Assembly: GCF_005497185.1 (NCBI RefSeq)
Contig: NZ_RJTN01000017.1
Span: 35,725-99,724 of the forward strand
Reading direction: 5' to 3'
Length of the DNA: 64,000 nt
Origin: Pectobacterium polonicum
GTDB lineage: Bacteria > Pseudomonadota > Gammaproteobacteria > Enterobacterales > Enterobacteriaceae
In this document: one piece after another, positions 1 through 8,966 of the stretch
How positions within the stretch are numbered: position 1 is the first letter of the stretch
Layout: each line of letters opens with the position of its first letter
The notes under the pieces: model-generated
The model's database searches: none
The model's input: only the letters and a program-made list of their open reading frames with translations
What the model was told of the DNA's origin: nothing
Position numbers and translations under genes: made by a program

Positions 1-26
1 TTATGGGGCATAGCGTTACCCCATAA
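1..26. terminator. hairpin downstream of the glycosyltransferase
   Basis: An inverted repeat with arms TTATGGGG (1-8) and CCCCATAA (19-26) and a 10-base loop lies about 80 bases beyond the glycosyltransferase stop codon. It could end the minus-strand isonitrile operon. There is no long T-run, so the assignment is tentative. Confidence 0.4.
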
Positions 27-106
27 CGTGTGGCAGATTTCAATACGTGTTATATGAAATCATGGCTATATGAAGTCATGACGACATAGAGTAAGCCTTC
101 CCCTAC

Positions 107-1402
107 CTAGTGCCAGGCCGTCCTCCTTTGATTAACTAGCGCATTAACTTCAGCGTTAATCAGAGCAAACGCATCATAGCTTGCATAATCTGCCTTAATC
201 CATCTTGCGCGCTGTAAATAGCCTGGGTCCTCTAATATTTCGATGACAGACTGCTTAATCTGCTGTTCACTCGGCGTACTGGTTTGTAAGTTAATCCCGC
301 ATTTAGCAAACACCACACGCGCGGCACTTTCCTGTTTATCTTCACCGACGCCAGCCACAATTAATGGAACGCCATCTTTCAGCGCGGAATTAATCGAACC
401 ATATCCACCATTGGTGATAAATATCGATGCTCTTGGCAGCCAGTCATCATAAGAAAGGAAACTGACCACCCTGGCATTTTCAGGCAATGAGGCTTGTAGC
501 GCATCAACCGAACGTCCCCCCGTGGTCGCCAGCACCCTGACGGGTAAATCCGCGAGGGCGCGCAGCGTTGGCCCGATGAGCTGCTGGAGATCGACATTCG
601 CCAGTGTTCCTTGTGAAACGATAATAAGCGGTCGGCTGTCATCTGGTGCCCACCATTGCGGAACACGCTCTGCTGCGATGTGATGGGATAATGGCCCAAT
701 AAATCGCACGCTCTGTGGCAAATCATCCCGCTGGTACTCAAGTTCCGTGGTCGATAATTGCAAGAAACGATCGCAATGAGCAATGAGCGCATCCATAAAA
801 GGCTGCTCAAGCGGCTTTCCTCCCGCCTGCACCATCACATCATTAAACACATGCTGAACGTCGCTCAAGAACCCCCTCGTTTCTTCATCCACCAGTTGTT
901 CATGACTCAAGTCAGGCGGCAGCAATTTAGGTGGAATACGAGGTCCATAGAAAACAGAATCTCGCGTCGAATAAGACAGCGGCGTCACGCCTACCGCAAT
1001 GACCGGCGGCCGCTGACCAGACAACAACAGCGGTAAAACACCATAAAAACAGTTTTCAACGATGAGCAGGTCGGCATGCGTCTTTGCCAACGCGTCACGC
1101 AATTGGCGATCCAGCAATGGAATGGGTGCAGCGAAGAAATTCTTCAGTGCCAGAGCCATCTGCGCGTTGCCCGGCGGCAGCGTAGCTCGCAGAGGGAAGT
1201 GCTGCTCCAGGTGCCTGTAGTCGAAATCAATCTCATCGCTAAAAGGGATAAAACCAACCCCTACAGCCTCTGCCTGCTCACGGAACAACGCGCCGCTAAA
1301 CAACGTGACATCGTTTCCCTGCTCAACCAAATAGCGAGCGATAGTCAGCAAAGGATAAACATGTCCCGGCGTTGCCATCGACGCCATGAGAATATGTGCC
1401 AT
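107..1402 (-). CDS. MGT/UGT-family glycosyltransferase of an isonitrile (rhabduscin-type) operon
   Basis: The 431-residue protein looks like a family 1 (GT-B fold) glycosyltransferase of the macrolide/UDP-glucuronosyl type. Its N-terminus has the acceptor-domain pattern HILMASMATPGHVYP, where the His before the proline-rich turn is the usual catalytic base region. The C-terminal donor-binding motif ITNGGYGSINSALKDG is followed by DKQESAARV, at about residues 330-370. Family length is normal (about 400-430). It lies only 11 bases after the dioxygenase stop, so it is very probably co-transcribed with it. By context it should glycosylate the hydroxyl of a tyrosine-derived vinyl isocyanide made by the two upstream genes, as in rhabduscin synthesis; this substrate is inferred. 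The sugar donor cannot be read from the sequence. Confidence 0.85.
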   Translation of the reverse strand: MAHILMASMATPGHVYPLLTIARYLVEQGNDVTLFSGALFREQAEAVGVGFIPFSDEIDFDYRHLEQHFPLRATLPPGNAQMALALKNFFAAPIPLLDRQLRDALAKTHADLLIVENCFYGVLPLLLSGQRPPVIAVGVTPLSYSTRDSVFYGPRIPPKLLPPDLSHEQLVDEETRGFLSDVQHVFNDVMVQAGGKPLEQPFMDALIAHCDRFLQLSTTELEYQRDDLPQSVRFIGPLSHHIAAERVPQWWAPDDSRPLIIVSQGTLANVDLQQLIGPTLRALADLPVRVLATTGGRSVDALQASLPENARVVSFLSYDDWLPRASIFITNGGYGSINSALKDGVPLIVAGVGEDKQESAARVVFAKCGINLQTSTPSEQQIKQSVIEILEDPGYLQRARWIKADYASYDAFALINAEVNALVNQRRTAWH

Positions 1403-1413
1403 GGTGCTTTCCC

Positions 1414-2268
1414 TTATGCCGCGTTATCAATGCAGGTATTCACGCAAATCGGGGTGCCCTGAATATGCACACGTTGCAAATGACGAGCCGAATGAGCCGT
1501 AAAGGCTTCACGTCCATGCAGCAGCGAGAAGTTGTCGGCTATCACCACATCACCCTGTAGCCATTTATGCGCATAGTAATAACGGGGATCGTACAAATGC
1601 TGCCGTAGCGTCTGGCTAAATGCGCTTTGCGCTTCCGGTGTGACATTATGGTATTCCAGCGCATGCTGGTTGAGAAAACGCTCCCCTTCGGTTGTCGGTT
1701 CGTTATAGCGCATAATCTCCCCAACGCCGTTAGGATGAGGAATGATTAATGGGGAAGTCACTTCGCCACCATAATGCACAACGGCTTTAATACGATAAGT
1801 AATTGAAACACGACGCCACTCATCGACTAACTGTGCGTCAGTCTCTGCCAACAAGCGCGTGGTATCAACGAAAGTGGTACGTCCCCCCTGATCCTGTCCC
1901 GGCGCAGAAACGCAGTGGAACAGTTGGAATTCGGGGATAGTGGGCTTGTACATTCCATCCCAGTGTAGCGGCACATAGCTGTTATCAAAGATATGATCCT
2001 TGGTATCTGCATGTTCCTTCACATCCAGTATCGCCCCGAAAGGCCACATCATGATTTCCCCCCAGTGGCCAGCATACTCGGTCAACGTTTCAGGATCGGA
2101 AAACCCAGAGGAAAAACCGCGTAATACCAAGAGATGATGCTCGCGAGCAAGTTCACGCAGTGTCTCGATCGGCAGAGTGGCGATGCTCTGCCCTACTTCA
2201 GCAGGCGTCAACAACGCACCAAAAGGGGAAAGCGTTTCAATGCGACAGTTCATGCTGTTCTCCATCAT
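1414..2268 (-). CDS. isnB: Fe(II)/2-oxoglutarate-dependent oxygenase, PvcB/IsnB type
   Basis: TauD/TfdA-fold oxygenase. The metal-binding facial triad is visible as His102-x-Asp104 in LHWDGMY and the distal His251 in LLHGREAF. Arg266 in HLQRVHIQG is the likely 2-oxoglutarate contact. In the PvcB/IsnB branch such enzymes oxidatively decarboxylate or desaturate an isocyano-amino acid to a vinyl isocyanide. The gene lies 65 bases after the isocyanide synthase and just before the glycosyltransferase. I chose the ATG at 2268 because AAAGGA lies 6-8 bases upstream. A second ATG at 2253 with GGAG before it is also possible, and the longer frame would start with TTG at 2292. The family is firm; the exact product is inferred from context. 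Confidence 0.82.
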   Translation of the reverse strand: MMENSMNCRIETLSPFGALLTPAEVGQSIATLPIETLRELAREHHLLVLRGFSSGFSDPETLTEYAGHWGEIMMWPFGAILDVKEHADTKDHIFDNSYVPLHWDGMYKPTIPEFQLFHCVSAPGQDQGGRTTFVDTTRLLAETDAQLVDEWRRVSITYRIKAVVHYGGEVTSPLIIPHPNGVGEIMRYNEPTTEGERFLNQHALEYHNVTPEAQSAFSQTLRQHLYDPRYYYAHKWLQGDVVIADNFSLLHGREAFTAHSARHLQRVHIQGTPICVNTCIDNAA

Positions 2269-2333
2269 GTATATTCCTTTATAAGATGACAATTATCGAT
2301 GTCTCGACGAATGATAAGGCGAGAAAAATACGC

Positions 2334-3299
2334 TTACGCCACATCATGCTGCTTGACGACGTAATAACTAGGCGTACCGCGGATCTCCACGACTTCACCA
2401 GCCAACTGCTGTGCATCAGTATTCTTCATAAGCACAAACTGGCCATTAACATTGGCGGCGACACCATGCCAGGGCGTCAACCAATCGTCCTTCGTGGGCA
2501 TCATATGAATACCCAGCTTCAGGCTGTCCGAAGGCTGAGGGTGAATAGACAGACGAATAGCCTCTGGGAAATTTTCAGCAAGCAGGTTGCCCCACGCCCA
2601 ACTGCGCTGAATAACGCCACACGCACGCTTTTTGGCATCTTTCTGTAACGCCGCATTAGAGCCGGTATAGTCTGGTCGCAGGCTATCTTCATAGAGAAAG
2701 CGGGTGATTGAACGGTAAAGCTGCAAGCCTTCTTCGCTCTGCATGAGTTGCGATTTAATCTCTTCTTCCGATTCAGCATAATCCTCAACCAGTCGCTGGC
2801 GAAGATGATCGTAATCAGCAGTAAGCGCAGCCATGTTCTCTACATCTTTAAGATTAAAAACACTGAGATGAATAGCCCCCAATTCATGCAATAAGTTTTC
2901 AATTTCATGCTGGTAGGCATTAATGGTTTCGTCGCTAGTTCCAATTAGATCGCCAAATACATGCCCATCAGAGCAAATACGGATATGGGCTCCAGGCGGG
3001 TAATAAAGCTGAATGCGCTGGCATAACGAATTTAAAAATATCAGAGACAGGCGTTCCGCCATATCCGGTTTTCTACCCAGAACCTTATAAGGGCTAGGCG
3101 ATTTTACCGGGAACGCAGGTAGAATAAGTTCAATACGGCTATTTTTATCAACAAAAGCACGAATCCTGGGTAATTGTACCTGAGTCACCAGGGCCTCTTC
3201 TTCACTAACGGCTTTCGTCGAGTGAGTGAATCTACGCCGATATTGAATTAACTCACTTAATATTAGCGATGAAACTAATTCATTATTTATTATATCCAA
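2334..3299 (-). CDS. isnA: isocyanide (isonitrile) synthase, PvcA/IsnA/DIT1 family
   Basis: The 321-residue protein carries the signatures of the isocyanide synthase family: LPAFPVKSPSPYKVLG near residue 100, then DMAERLSL and ICSDGHVFGDLIG, and a C-terminal TPWHGVA. These enzymes turn the amino group of tyrosine or tryptophan into an isonitrile using a carbon from ribulose-5-phosphate. It is the first gene of a tight three-gene operon with isnB and a glycosyltransferase. The start codon appears to be TTG at 3299, preceded by TGAGGT about 5 bases upstream; a TTG start may limit translation. The amino-acid substrate (tyrosine versus tryptophan) cannot be decided, but the glycosyltransferase partner favours a tyrosine-derived, rhabduscin-like product. 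Confidence 0.83.
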   Translation of the reverse strand: MDIINNELVSSLILSELIQYRRRFTHSTKAVSEEEALVTQVQLPRIRAFVDKNSRIELILPAFPVKSPSPYKVLGRKPDMAERLSLIFLNSLCQRIQLYYPPGAHIRICSDGHVFGDLIGTSDETINAYQHEIENLLHELGAIHLSVFNLKDVENMAALTADYDHLRQRLVEDYAESEEEIKSQLMQSEEGLQLYRSITRFLYEDSLRPDYTGSNAALQKDAKKRACGVIQRSWAWGNLLAENFPEAIRLSIHPQPSDSLKLGIHMMPTKDDWLTPWHGVAANVNGQFVLMKNTDAQQLAGEVVEIRGTPSYYVVKQHDVA

Positions 3300-3394
3300 A
3301 ATAACCTCATTAATTTACATTAATTTAAAAAACGGAATTAACTGCATAGCCATGTCGAAGAAACAATAAAATAAAACCCCTTGTCGAGTACAAA

Positions 3395-3425
3395 AAAAAT
3401 ACTGAATAACATATTCAGTATTTTT
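3395..3425. promoter_or_regulatory. perfect 14-bp inverted repeat upstream of isnA
   Basis: The spacer 3300-3528 is AT-rich and has no gene. It holds a perfect palindrome: a 14-base arm (3395-3408, core ATACTGAATA), a 3-base loop, and its exact complement (3412-3425), with A/T runs at both ends. It may act as a bidirectional terminator between the Rhs archive and the isonitrile operon, or as a regulator site about 100 bases above the isnA start. The sequence cannot tell these apart. Confidence 0.45.
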
Positions 3426-3528
3426 ATTTACACTGCTAATAATTAACTTTGGATATAAAATAAATATAATGAGGATTAATTATTAAAACCGTGGATAAGT
3501 GGCAATACAGATTGATCTCTCCCTTTGT

Positions 3529-3605
3529 TCAGTACCGTACATCGCGTCCCTGATTATTTGCCACCCCAGTAAATTCCGCTCCCGCATTGTAGAAGTCGCG
3601 TCCCG
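3529..3605 (-). pseudogene. rhs core scrap at the distal end of the cassette array (cassette 20)
   Basis: Read on the minus strand this encodes AGAEFTGVANNQGRDV, matching the [16 protein letters not shown] stretch of the intact Rhs core at about 28.9 kb. It is joined directly to a symE remnant and has no toxin or immunity part. It marks the left border of the Rhs-derived DNA. Confidence 0.7.
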
Positions 3606-3757
3606 TTGCACCCAGCACAACGGCAAGCCCAACCCGCCCTCTACCATCAGCCTTAAAGGCCGCTGGCTCTAAGAGTCCGGCTTCATCACCGAATATGTTC
3701 GTCACTGTCACGGTAGAGCGGGGAAGGATTATTATTGAGACACAGATTAATTTGTAG
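3606..3757 (+). pseudogene. symE: symE remnant 1 (left border)
   Basis: Plus-strand piece of a SymE-like toxin gene: the reading frame resembles LKGRWLEESGFITGMPVTV, but TCG is replaced by TAA after GRW (GRWL then stop) and there is further decay. The terminal codons, ending in QINL then stop in other copies, are preserved. It lies convergent to the immunity gene at 3809. Confidence 0.65.
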
Positions 3758-3808
3758 CAACTGACCAGACTATAAAATAATAGCCGAAAGGATTGTCAGG
3801 GCACTTCC

Positions 3809-4138
3809 TTATTTTTCTTCAATCCTGTAATGGTTCGGATCTGACCAAGATATAATCTTGTACTTATCTGTATAAACGTTTTGTTCTTTATAAAATCCCA
3901 TAATTTCTGATGGATAGCCCCCATAGCCAAATACAAAAAAAGCATCAAAGTTAACTAAATATTTAATGAGCTCTAATTTCTCACCTTCATCTTTTACCGT
4001 TTTAACCATAAACTGGCCAGAAACTAAAAAACCAAGATCTTCTACTGTCTTTACTGATTCACTCCCCTTAACTCTGAGCTTTACTGTATTAGTTGAAATA
4101 TCACTTACAACAATAGAATTATCAGGAATCACATTCAT
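3809..4138 (-). CDS. putative immunity protein, cassette 19
   Basis: A 109-residue acidic protein of no family I recognise. Its ATG overlaps the TAA of the preceding toxin remnant by four bases, the arrangement expected of a translationally coupled toxin-immunity pair. A C-terminal FGYGGYPSEIMGFY segment could be a distinguishing motif. The immunity role comes from position only. Confidence 0.6.
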   Translation of the reverse strand: MNVIPDNSIVVSDISTNTVKLRVKGSESVKTVEDLGFLVSGQFMVKTVKDEGEKLELIKYLVNFDAFFVFGYGGYPSEIMGFYKEQNVYTDKYKIISWSDPNHYRIEEK

Positions 4139-4645
4139 AATACATTTACTCTGAGTATAGCTGGAGTCGATATGGAAACAGGGTTTATAACCATTTCAGA
4201 TGCTCCTCCCGGCAAATTTTTCCCCGGACCAAGGAAGCAATCATTACCACCCAATCGACTTCTAAGCTGCATATTTTTTATCCTTTCTATTTTCCTGGCA
4301 TTGAATCCATCTTTCAGAGATCCAGGGTGTAACCCCACATCCTTTTCGATTCTTTCCACCATAGATCTGGAAATAGAAATTTCCTTTAGCCCCATCAAAA
4401 TATTTAAGCTCACCTTCTCTATCTGTAACAAAGGTTTCATCTCTTCCTATTGGGGGATATTGATCCCAGCTTGTCGGACTAATGTTATACCCGACATCGT
4501 ATTTTAACATTTTGGCTTGACGGGCTCTTGCACAATCAACTCTTGACGAACCTTATTTCGAAGTCAGCCCAAGAGGATCTACCCAACTTAAAGGTTTTTC
4601 AACCAACCGTAAGGATCGACAATCGCTTCTGGATTTTTCATTTTT
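4135..4645 (-). pseudogene. Rhs tip plus broken C-terminal toxin, cassette 19
   Basis: The Rhs tip SWVDPLGLT is readable at 4561-4590 but runs into a stop. The toxin half then continues in another frame (from about 4510, ISPTSWDQYPPIGRDE) and shifts frame again near 4330 to end with NDCFLGPGKNLPGGASEM and VNVL then stop. Together the two frames make one plausible globular domain of about 115 residues. I do not recognise its chemistry. At least two frame disruptions make it inactive as an Rhs toxin. Confidence 0.6.
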
Positions 4646-4677
4646 TAATAACATTTAGATATTATTTTCAGTATCTT

Positions 4678-5232
4678 TTAAAACCTGCTTAAAGTCTTTT
4701 TTACCCCTACAGCCATTCCTGCGATAGACAATCCATAACGTGCAAAATCACGTGCGACATCTATATTACCCCTTAAAAAATTATAATTCATACACATTGA
4801 TATTAATCTAACAGATGTAACACTATCAAATTCAGCAGGAATATTCCCATCCTTAATGTTGTCGATACTCAGATGAGAAAAAACATCATCGATAGAACTA
4901 AAAAAATCAAAAAATGCCCATGTTTTTTCTTCTAGTTCCTTAATAACCAAAGAGACACCATTTGGCGAATTTAACAATTCGATACTTAGCATTTCGTCAG
5001 TAGATAATCGAGTACGGATATAGCAGTCAATCTCTCTTTTAGGAAGAGATTGACTATTTATCTGAGCAAAGATGGGATGAACACCTAAATTTATAAAAAA
5101 AATGTCTCCTGTGGTTTTTTTCTGAAGATTAATACAATTCAAAAAACCATTATTCTCCCTAAAAAAATCAGCACCACTCTCTTTAGAGAAACCATTTGAA
5201 ATAAAAAAATCTTTCATTAACGTGGTATTCAT
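4678..5232 (-). CDS. DUF4304-like protein, putative immunity, cassette 18
   Basis: A 184-residue protein that resembles DUF4304 proteins: a start such as FFISNGFSKESGADFFRE, followed by INLQKK and FFINLGVHPIF. This family often occurs beside polymorphic toxins. GGTGA lies 5 bases before the ATG. The next Rhs scrap upstream contains no toxin domain, so if this is an immunity gene it is an orphan. Confidence 0.55.
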   Translation of the reverse strand: MNTTLMKDFFISNGFSKESGADFFRENNGFLNCINLQKKTTGDIFFINLGVHPIFAQINSQSLPKREIDCYIRTRLSTDEMLSIELLNSPNGVSLVIKELEEKTWAFFDFFSSIDDVFSHLSIDNIKDGNIPAEFDSVTSVRLISMCMNYNFLRGNIDVARDFARYGLSIAGMAVGVKKTLSRF

Positions 5233-5334
5233 TGCATCACCTATCGATAAACAATTGGTACTCCATGTTTATTTAGCACATTTTCACAGCCATAAGACAT
5301 CTTGTAAATACCCACTCAATTCTAAGCACATCAT

Positions 5335-5617
5335 TCACCTGACCATCCGCCCCTTTCAGCGCCTGACGCAGCAGCAGCCTCATCGGACTCCATTCGTGGC
5401 GTATGCGGCGCAGCTTTTCTCACTCCACCGTGTGGATGAACGGCAACGGCTGGTATAAACCGATGCCCAGCGACGACAGCGACCACGCCAGTTACCCTAG
5501 TGCCAGAATACCGTCCGCATCCGGGCTGGCTGCTTTGGTCACCTGCCCTCCACGTCATAGTCCAGTTCCGCGATGCCGTCCGTCTCTCCGGCTGCTTTCC
5601 ACGCCGTGATGCGCGTT
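5335..5617 (-). pseudogene. frame-shuffled rhs core remnant, cassette 18
   Basis: The DNA is clearly similar to the intact Rhs core around 28.35-28.76 kb (the stretch encoding [16 protein letters not shown] and neighbouring repeats), but every frame is interrupted and internal pieces are missing. No C-terminal toxin is left between it and the DUF4304-like gene; 5233-5334 shows nothing recognisable. Confidence 0.65.
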
Positions 5618-5648
5618 AATTATTATTGAGATGCAGATTAATTTGTAG
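5618..5648 (+). pseudogene. symE: symE remnant 2 (tail only)
   Basis: Only the last ten codons of the symE-like element (ending QINL then stop) remain, fused directly to rhs core DNA that breaks off at GATGCGCGTT. Confidence 0.6.
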
Positions 5649-5711
5649 CAGCTGACCAGACTATAAAATAAAAATCCAGAATGATCACGGCGATCATTTT
5701 CGGCATTTTCA

Positions 5712-5990
5712 TTAATCTTTCAATTTCGTCTTAAATTTATTAAGTGAACAATAGAATCTTGATATTAAATTCGTCCACTCTTGATAGGTAACACCTTCAA
5801 TATAATAATCACCCAACCATTTAGGATGACAGCGTGATAATAAATTATCTATAGCAGACTTTCTAACCCCTATATTTTCACTCTCATCAACAATTATCTT
5901 TATAAAACTTTCTATTTCCATGGCCTCGTTATTAATAGAAGAAAAAGTAAGATAAACACATATTTCCTTTCCTATATCAATCATGCTCAT
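5712..5990 (-). CDS. putative immunity protein, cassette 17
   Basis: A roughly 92-residue protein beginning MSMIDIGKEICVYL. I chose the ATG at 5990 because it overlaps the TGA of the upstream toxin frame (ATGA), implying coupled translation. It is rich in charged residues, with ISRFYCSLNKFKTKLKD at the C-terminus. No family recognised. Confidence 0.6.
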   Translation of the reverse strand: MSMIDIGKEICVYLTFSSINNEAMEIESFIKIIVDESENIGVRKSAIDNLLSRCHPKWLGDYYIEGVTYQEWTNLISRFYCSLNKFKTKLKD

Positions 5991-6271
5991 GGCATCAATC
6001 TCGTGGCTCCCGAATATTTTCCTCCGACAGTCACAACCTGCCATTCCCCGCCGACTTTATCAGCTCCCGATTGAGGTTGAGGTGCTGCCTGTCCTTCCAG
6101 CAATACCTGATCCCTAGTTAGCATAACTTTGCCTTGGTAAGTTGCATTATTAGTTTGAGGAAGTGCTAAATTAGTCCTTCTTTCTGAAACTGTTATGCCT
6201 GCGAAGCCTCGTGTCACATAAACTTGAGAAACAGCGTCTGGAGAACTTCTCCGTGATATCAAATACATCAT
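5987..6271 (-). CDS. orphan C-terminal toxin fragment with own start, cassette 17
   Basis: A 94-residue frame ending GGEWQVVTVGGKYSGATRL. It keeps an ATG with AGGGGA six bases upstream, so unlike most warheads here it might be translated alone. Its LLEGQAAPQ then GGEWQVV pattern resembles VSEGTAAPQ then GGGYQAVV in the active Rhs C-terminus, suggesting a related (possibly ART- or TNT-like) fold; that is inference. The upstream coding part is lost: stops separate it from the Rhs tip at 6415. Confidence 0.5.
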   Translation of the reverse strand: MMYLISRRSSPDAVSQVYVTRGFAGITVSERRTNLALPQTNNATYQGKVMLTRDQVLLEGQAAPQPQSGADKVGGEWQVVTVGGKYSGATRLMP

Positions 6272-6414
6272 CTTTATTCCCCTAACTAGCGTAAATTTTT
6301 CCCATCGAAGCCATTTACCGTTTCACGCTGAATTTTTATCTAGACATCTACTGTTAATAATTTCCTTGCAGAGTTTCGACTTAATAGGACTTTATGTGAA
6401 TGTGGATCTTTCTT

Positions 6415-6603
6415 TTATAAACCTAGAGGAACTCCCCATTCTAACAGATTAAATGCATAACCTTGATGCCTAATACTTCCTGCCAGCCCTATCGGATCAG
6501 GCGAAACGTAGTATTCACCAGTCGGGTCGTAGAACCACCGTTCTGGCTGCTGGTGACAAAATCGGTTTCCCCAGCCATTGGGCCCCCAGTGATGCAATGT
6601 CAC
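6415..6603 (-). pseudogene. degenerate Rhs tip, cassette 17
   Basis: The frame reads [18 protein letters not shown] then LLEWGVPLGL then stop, a decayed version of the Rhs core end [14 protein letters not shown] then WVDPLGL. The preceding residues do not match the Rhs core. About 140 bases of broken linker (6272-6414) follow before the toxin fragment. Confidence 0.65.
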
Positions 6604-6686
6604 TAGTGCTGAAATTCACAACTTAAAAATTATTCGGATGCTTCAATTAAAATGTTGGTTTTTATTAATTTTTTGACGCGTAAAAT

Positions 6687-7385
6687 TCAATCCACCTCTA
6701 TATCGTAAAATATTGACTTGAGATTTTTTATAAAATCAATAATTTGTAATAATCTTACGTCAGTATTTTGATAAACGGAACACTCTTCTTCCAATTGATT
6801 CATCATTAATAAGTAATGATTGTCCATGTCATCCATTGCGTCATATGCTTCTTGATTGCAAAAATATAACATTTTTATTAAAAATGAATTAAAAATATTA
6901 TCATCGCATTCTTTAGTATACCCATAAATATGATGAGTAGCATTGACTAATAAATAGCCTTGATACTTAAAATTTTCATCTAGCAAAAAATATAGTTCAT
7001 CTAATATTAGAGTTTTATAAAAAATCAGTGAGTTATTAGATGTAACGACTAATTCATTTTTTTTAATGAAGTAAGTGGCTTCGTTTTGTATTGAAACATT
7101 ATCGGAAAAAACATGAACACATTCGGACGAATTAATGATACAGAGAGAATTAATGTCAAGACTAGAGCTTTCGGATGTTTTTTTTAAAACCGAAGGGATA
7201 GTTAGTAATAGAAACGAGATTTGACCAGTGATCTTATTTGATAGAAACCAGTCTAGAGAATCTATTTCACTAAAGTTACTACTACCAGAGTTTTTTTCTA
7301 TGTCTTTTTCTAATTCATAAATGTCAGCATACTGACCCTTCATAGAAATGTTAAAACCCGTAAGATCCCAAATAATAGGTTTCAT
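6687..7385 (-). CDS. large putative immunity protein, cassette 16
   Basis: A 232-residue protein with low GC (AT-rich codons, much Ile, Asn and Lys) beginning MKPIIWDLTGFNISMKG. No family recognised. It follows a 15-residue scrap ending in KPGGGFCLLQYL (7403-7450), which may be the tail of its lost toxin. GGGATGACAG lies just upstream of the ATG. Confidence 0.55.
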   Translation of the reverse strand: MKPIIWDLTGFNISMKGQYADIYELEKDIEKNSGSSNFSEIDSLDWFLSNKITGQISFLLLTIPSVLKKTSESSSLDINSLCIINSSECVHVFSDNVSIQNEATYFIKKNELVVTSNNSLIFYKTLILDELYFLLDENFKYQGYLLVNATHHIYGYTKECDDNIFNSFLIKMLYFCNQEAYDAMDDMDNHYLLMMNQLEEECSVYQNTDVRLLQIIDFIKNLKSIFYDIEVD

Positions 7386-7506
7386 CTGTCATCCCTCAAA
7401 CGTTATAAGTATTGCAGGAGGCAAAATCCACCACCTGGTTTAGTAATCATAAACTATGATTTTGATGATCTATTTAATTGTTTTTCTGCATTTAATTTAA
7501 TAATTC

Positions 7507-7622
7507 CTATATTTTATTGACAGCGTTTGGATAATCTAAATTTGGCACTCTCGTTATTGATATCTCATCTTTAGAAAGGTTTTGAGAATAAAATTGATTG
7601 AGCAGTTCTTGATTATATGGGC

Positions 7623-7626
<4 letters not shown>
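7507..7626 (-). CDS. 39-residue ORF coupled to an ART-like toxin remnant
   Basis: A short frame, MSPYNQELLNQFYSQNLS onward, whose ATG overlaps the TGA of the toxin remnant (ATGA) and is preceded by GGAGG nine bases upstream. It may be the N-terminal stump of an immunity gene ended by an early TAG, since the DNA beyond still looks coding-like. Confidence 0.4.
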
Positions 7627-8125
<499 letters not shown>

Positions 8126-8287
8126 GAATAATTAAACCATCATACTGATCGTATTATCGAAAGAGATCGTTGTGACAGTTTTTTATAAATATCACAGGCT
8201 ACCATCATACCTTAGCATTCAATTATCTTTCCTACACGATACAACCATACTGATTTTCATGCATTTAGCATTAACGATATATGTAAC
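8126..8287. repeat. cassette spacer repeat, copy a
   Basis: Part of a sequence of about 170 bases found three times (here, 10275-10439 and 14725-14886), always between an Rhs tip and the SymE word encoding INLKGRW. Shared landmarks are CCATCATAC, ACCTTAGCATTC/ACCTTGGCATTC and TGATTTTCATG. No reading frame is conserved. Confidence 0.65.
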
Positions 8288-8401
8288 GCCATCAACCTTA
8301 AAAGCCGCTGGCTCGAAAAGTCGGGATTTATTACCGGAATACTAGTGACGGTCACGGTAGATCGCGGAAGAATCATTATTGATACTGAGATTAATTTATA
8401 G
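8288..8401 (+). pseudogene. symE: symE remnant 3
   Basis: Encodes INLKSRWLEKSGFITGILV and ends TEINL then stop. The N-terminal half of SymE is replaced by the spacer repeat, so there is no start codon. Confidence 0.65.
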
Positions 8402-8425
8402 CAACTGCCCAGATCATAAAATAAA

Positions 8426-8456
8426 AATGTGGAAAGATCGTGAGATCACTTTCTGC
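8426..8456. terminator. conserved cassette hairpin (symE 3 / SUKH gene)
   Basis: A GGAAAGATC-type arm and its imperfect complement GATCACTTTC lie between the convergent symE remnant and the immunity gene, flanked by A and T runs. Confidence 0.6.
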
Positions 8457-8462
8457 CTTTAT

Positions 8463-8966
8463 TTATATTTTCTTTGATTTAAAATCCACCAAATTAACAA
8501 CCCAATCATTAAATGACATAAAATCACATTCTTCTATCCATAGCTCTGGTGGAGTTTCTGGATAAAATATCCCATAATTCCCTTCAGATTCACCATCTAA
8601 TAAAAAACCGCCAAAACACCCAAACTTTGGTATGGATGTAGTTAAAAACAAATCAGGAAATAAATCATCACCATAATTATCAAAAACAGATTTTGAGAAC
8701 CCTTTTACATCAAAAGGTGACTGTATTTCAATTCCAGAACTGACTTCACCAATGAAAATATCAATAGAACCAACTGTGATTAAAAAAAATTTATAATCAT
8801 CAGGTAAATTTATTTTACTTACCTTCTCAAAATTAGATAACTCATTTTTATTTAAAATTTTCTTTCTAGAAAAAGAAAATTTTTCACTGGCACCAATATC
8901 TATAAGTAATCCATTACTCAGTAAGATCCATTCATTCAGTTTATCACAAGCTTCTTTAATATTCAT
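8463..8966 (-). CDS. SUKH (SMI1/KNR4) superfamily immunity protein, cassette 15
   Basis: A 167-residue protein with the SMI1/KNR4 pattern: ELSNFEKVSKINLPDDYKFF then LITVGS in the first half and an acidic C-terminus (ELWIEECDFMSFNDWVVNLV). SUKH proteins are widespread immunity proteins to nuclease and other toxins. AAGGATT lies before the ATG. The toxin partner has been lost: only rhs scraps lie upstream. Confidence 0.75.
   Translation of the reverse strand: MNIKEACDKLNEWILLSNGLLIDIGASEKFSFSRKKILNKNELSNFEKVSKINLPDDYKFFLITVGSIDIFIGEVSSGIEIQSPFDVKGFSKSVFDNYGDDLFPDLFLTTSIPKFGCFGGFLLDGESEGNYGIFYPETPPELWIEECDFMSFNDWVVNLVDFKSKKI

Noticed and set aside
243..1462. Plus-strand frames inside the glycosyltransferase gene
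   Set aside because: Low-complexity antisense frames over a well-supported minus-strand gene.
2269..2292. Upstream TTG start for isnB
   Set aside because: The ATG at 2268 has a proper ribosome site; the TTG would add eight residues not expected in the family.
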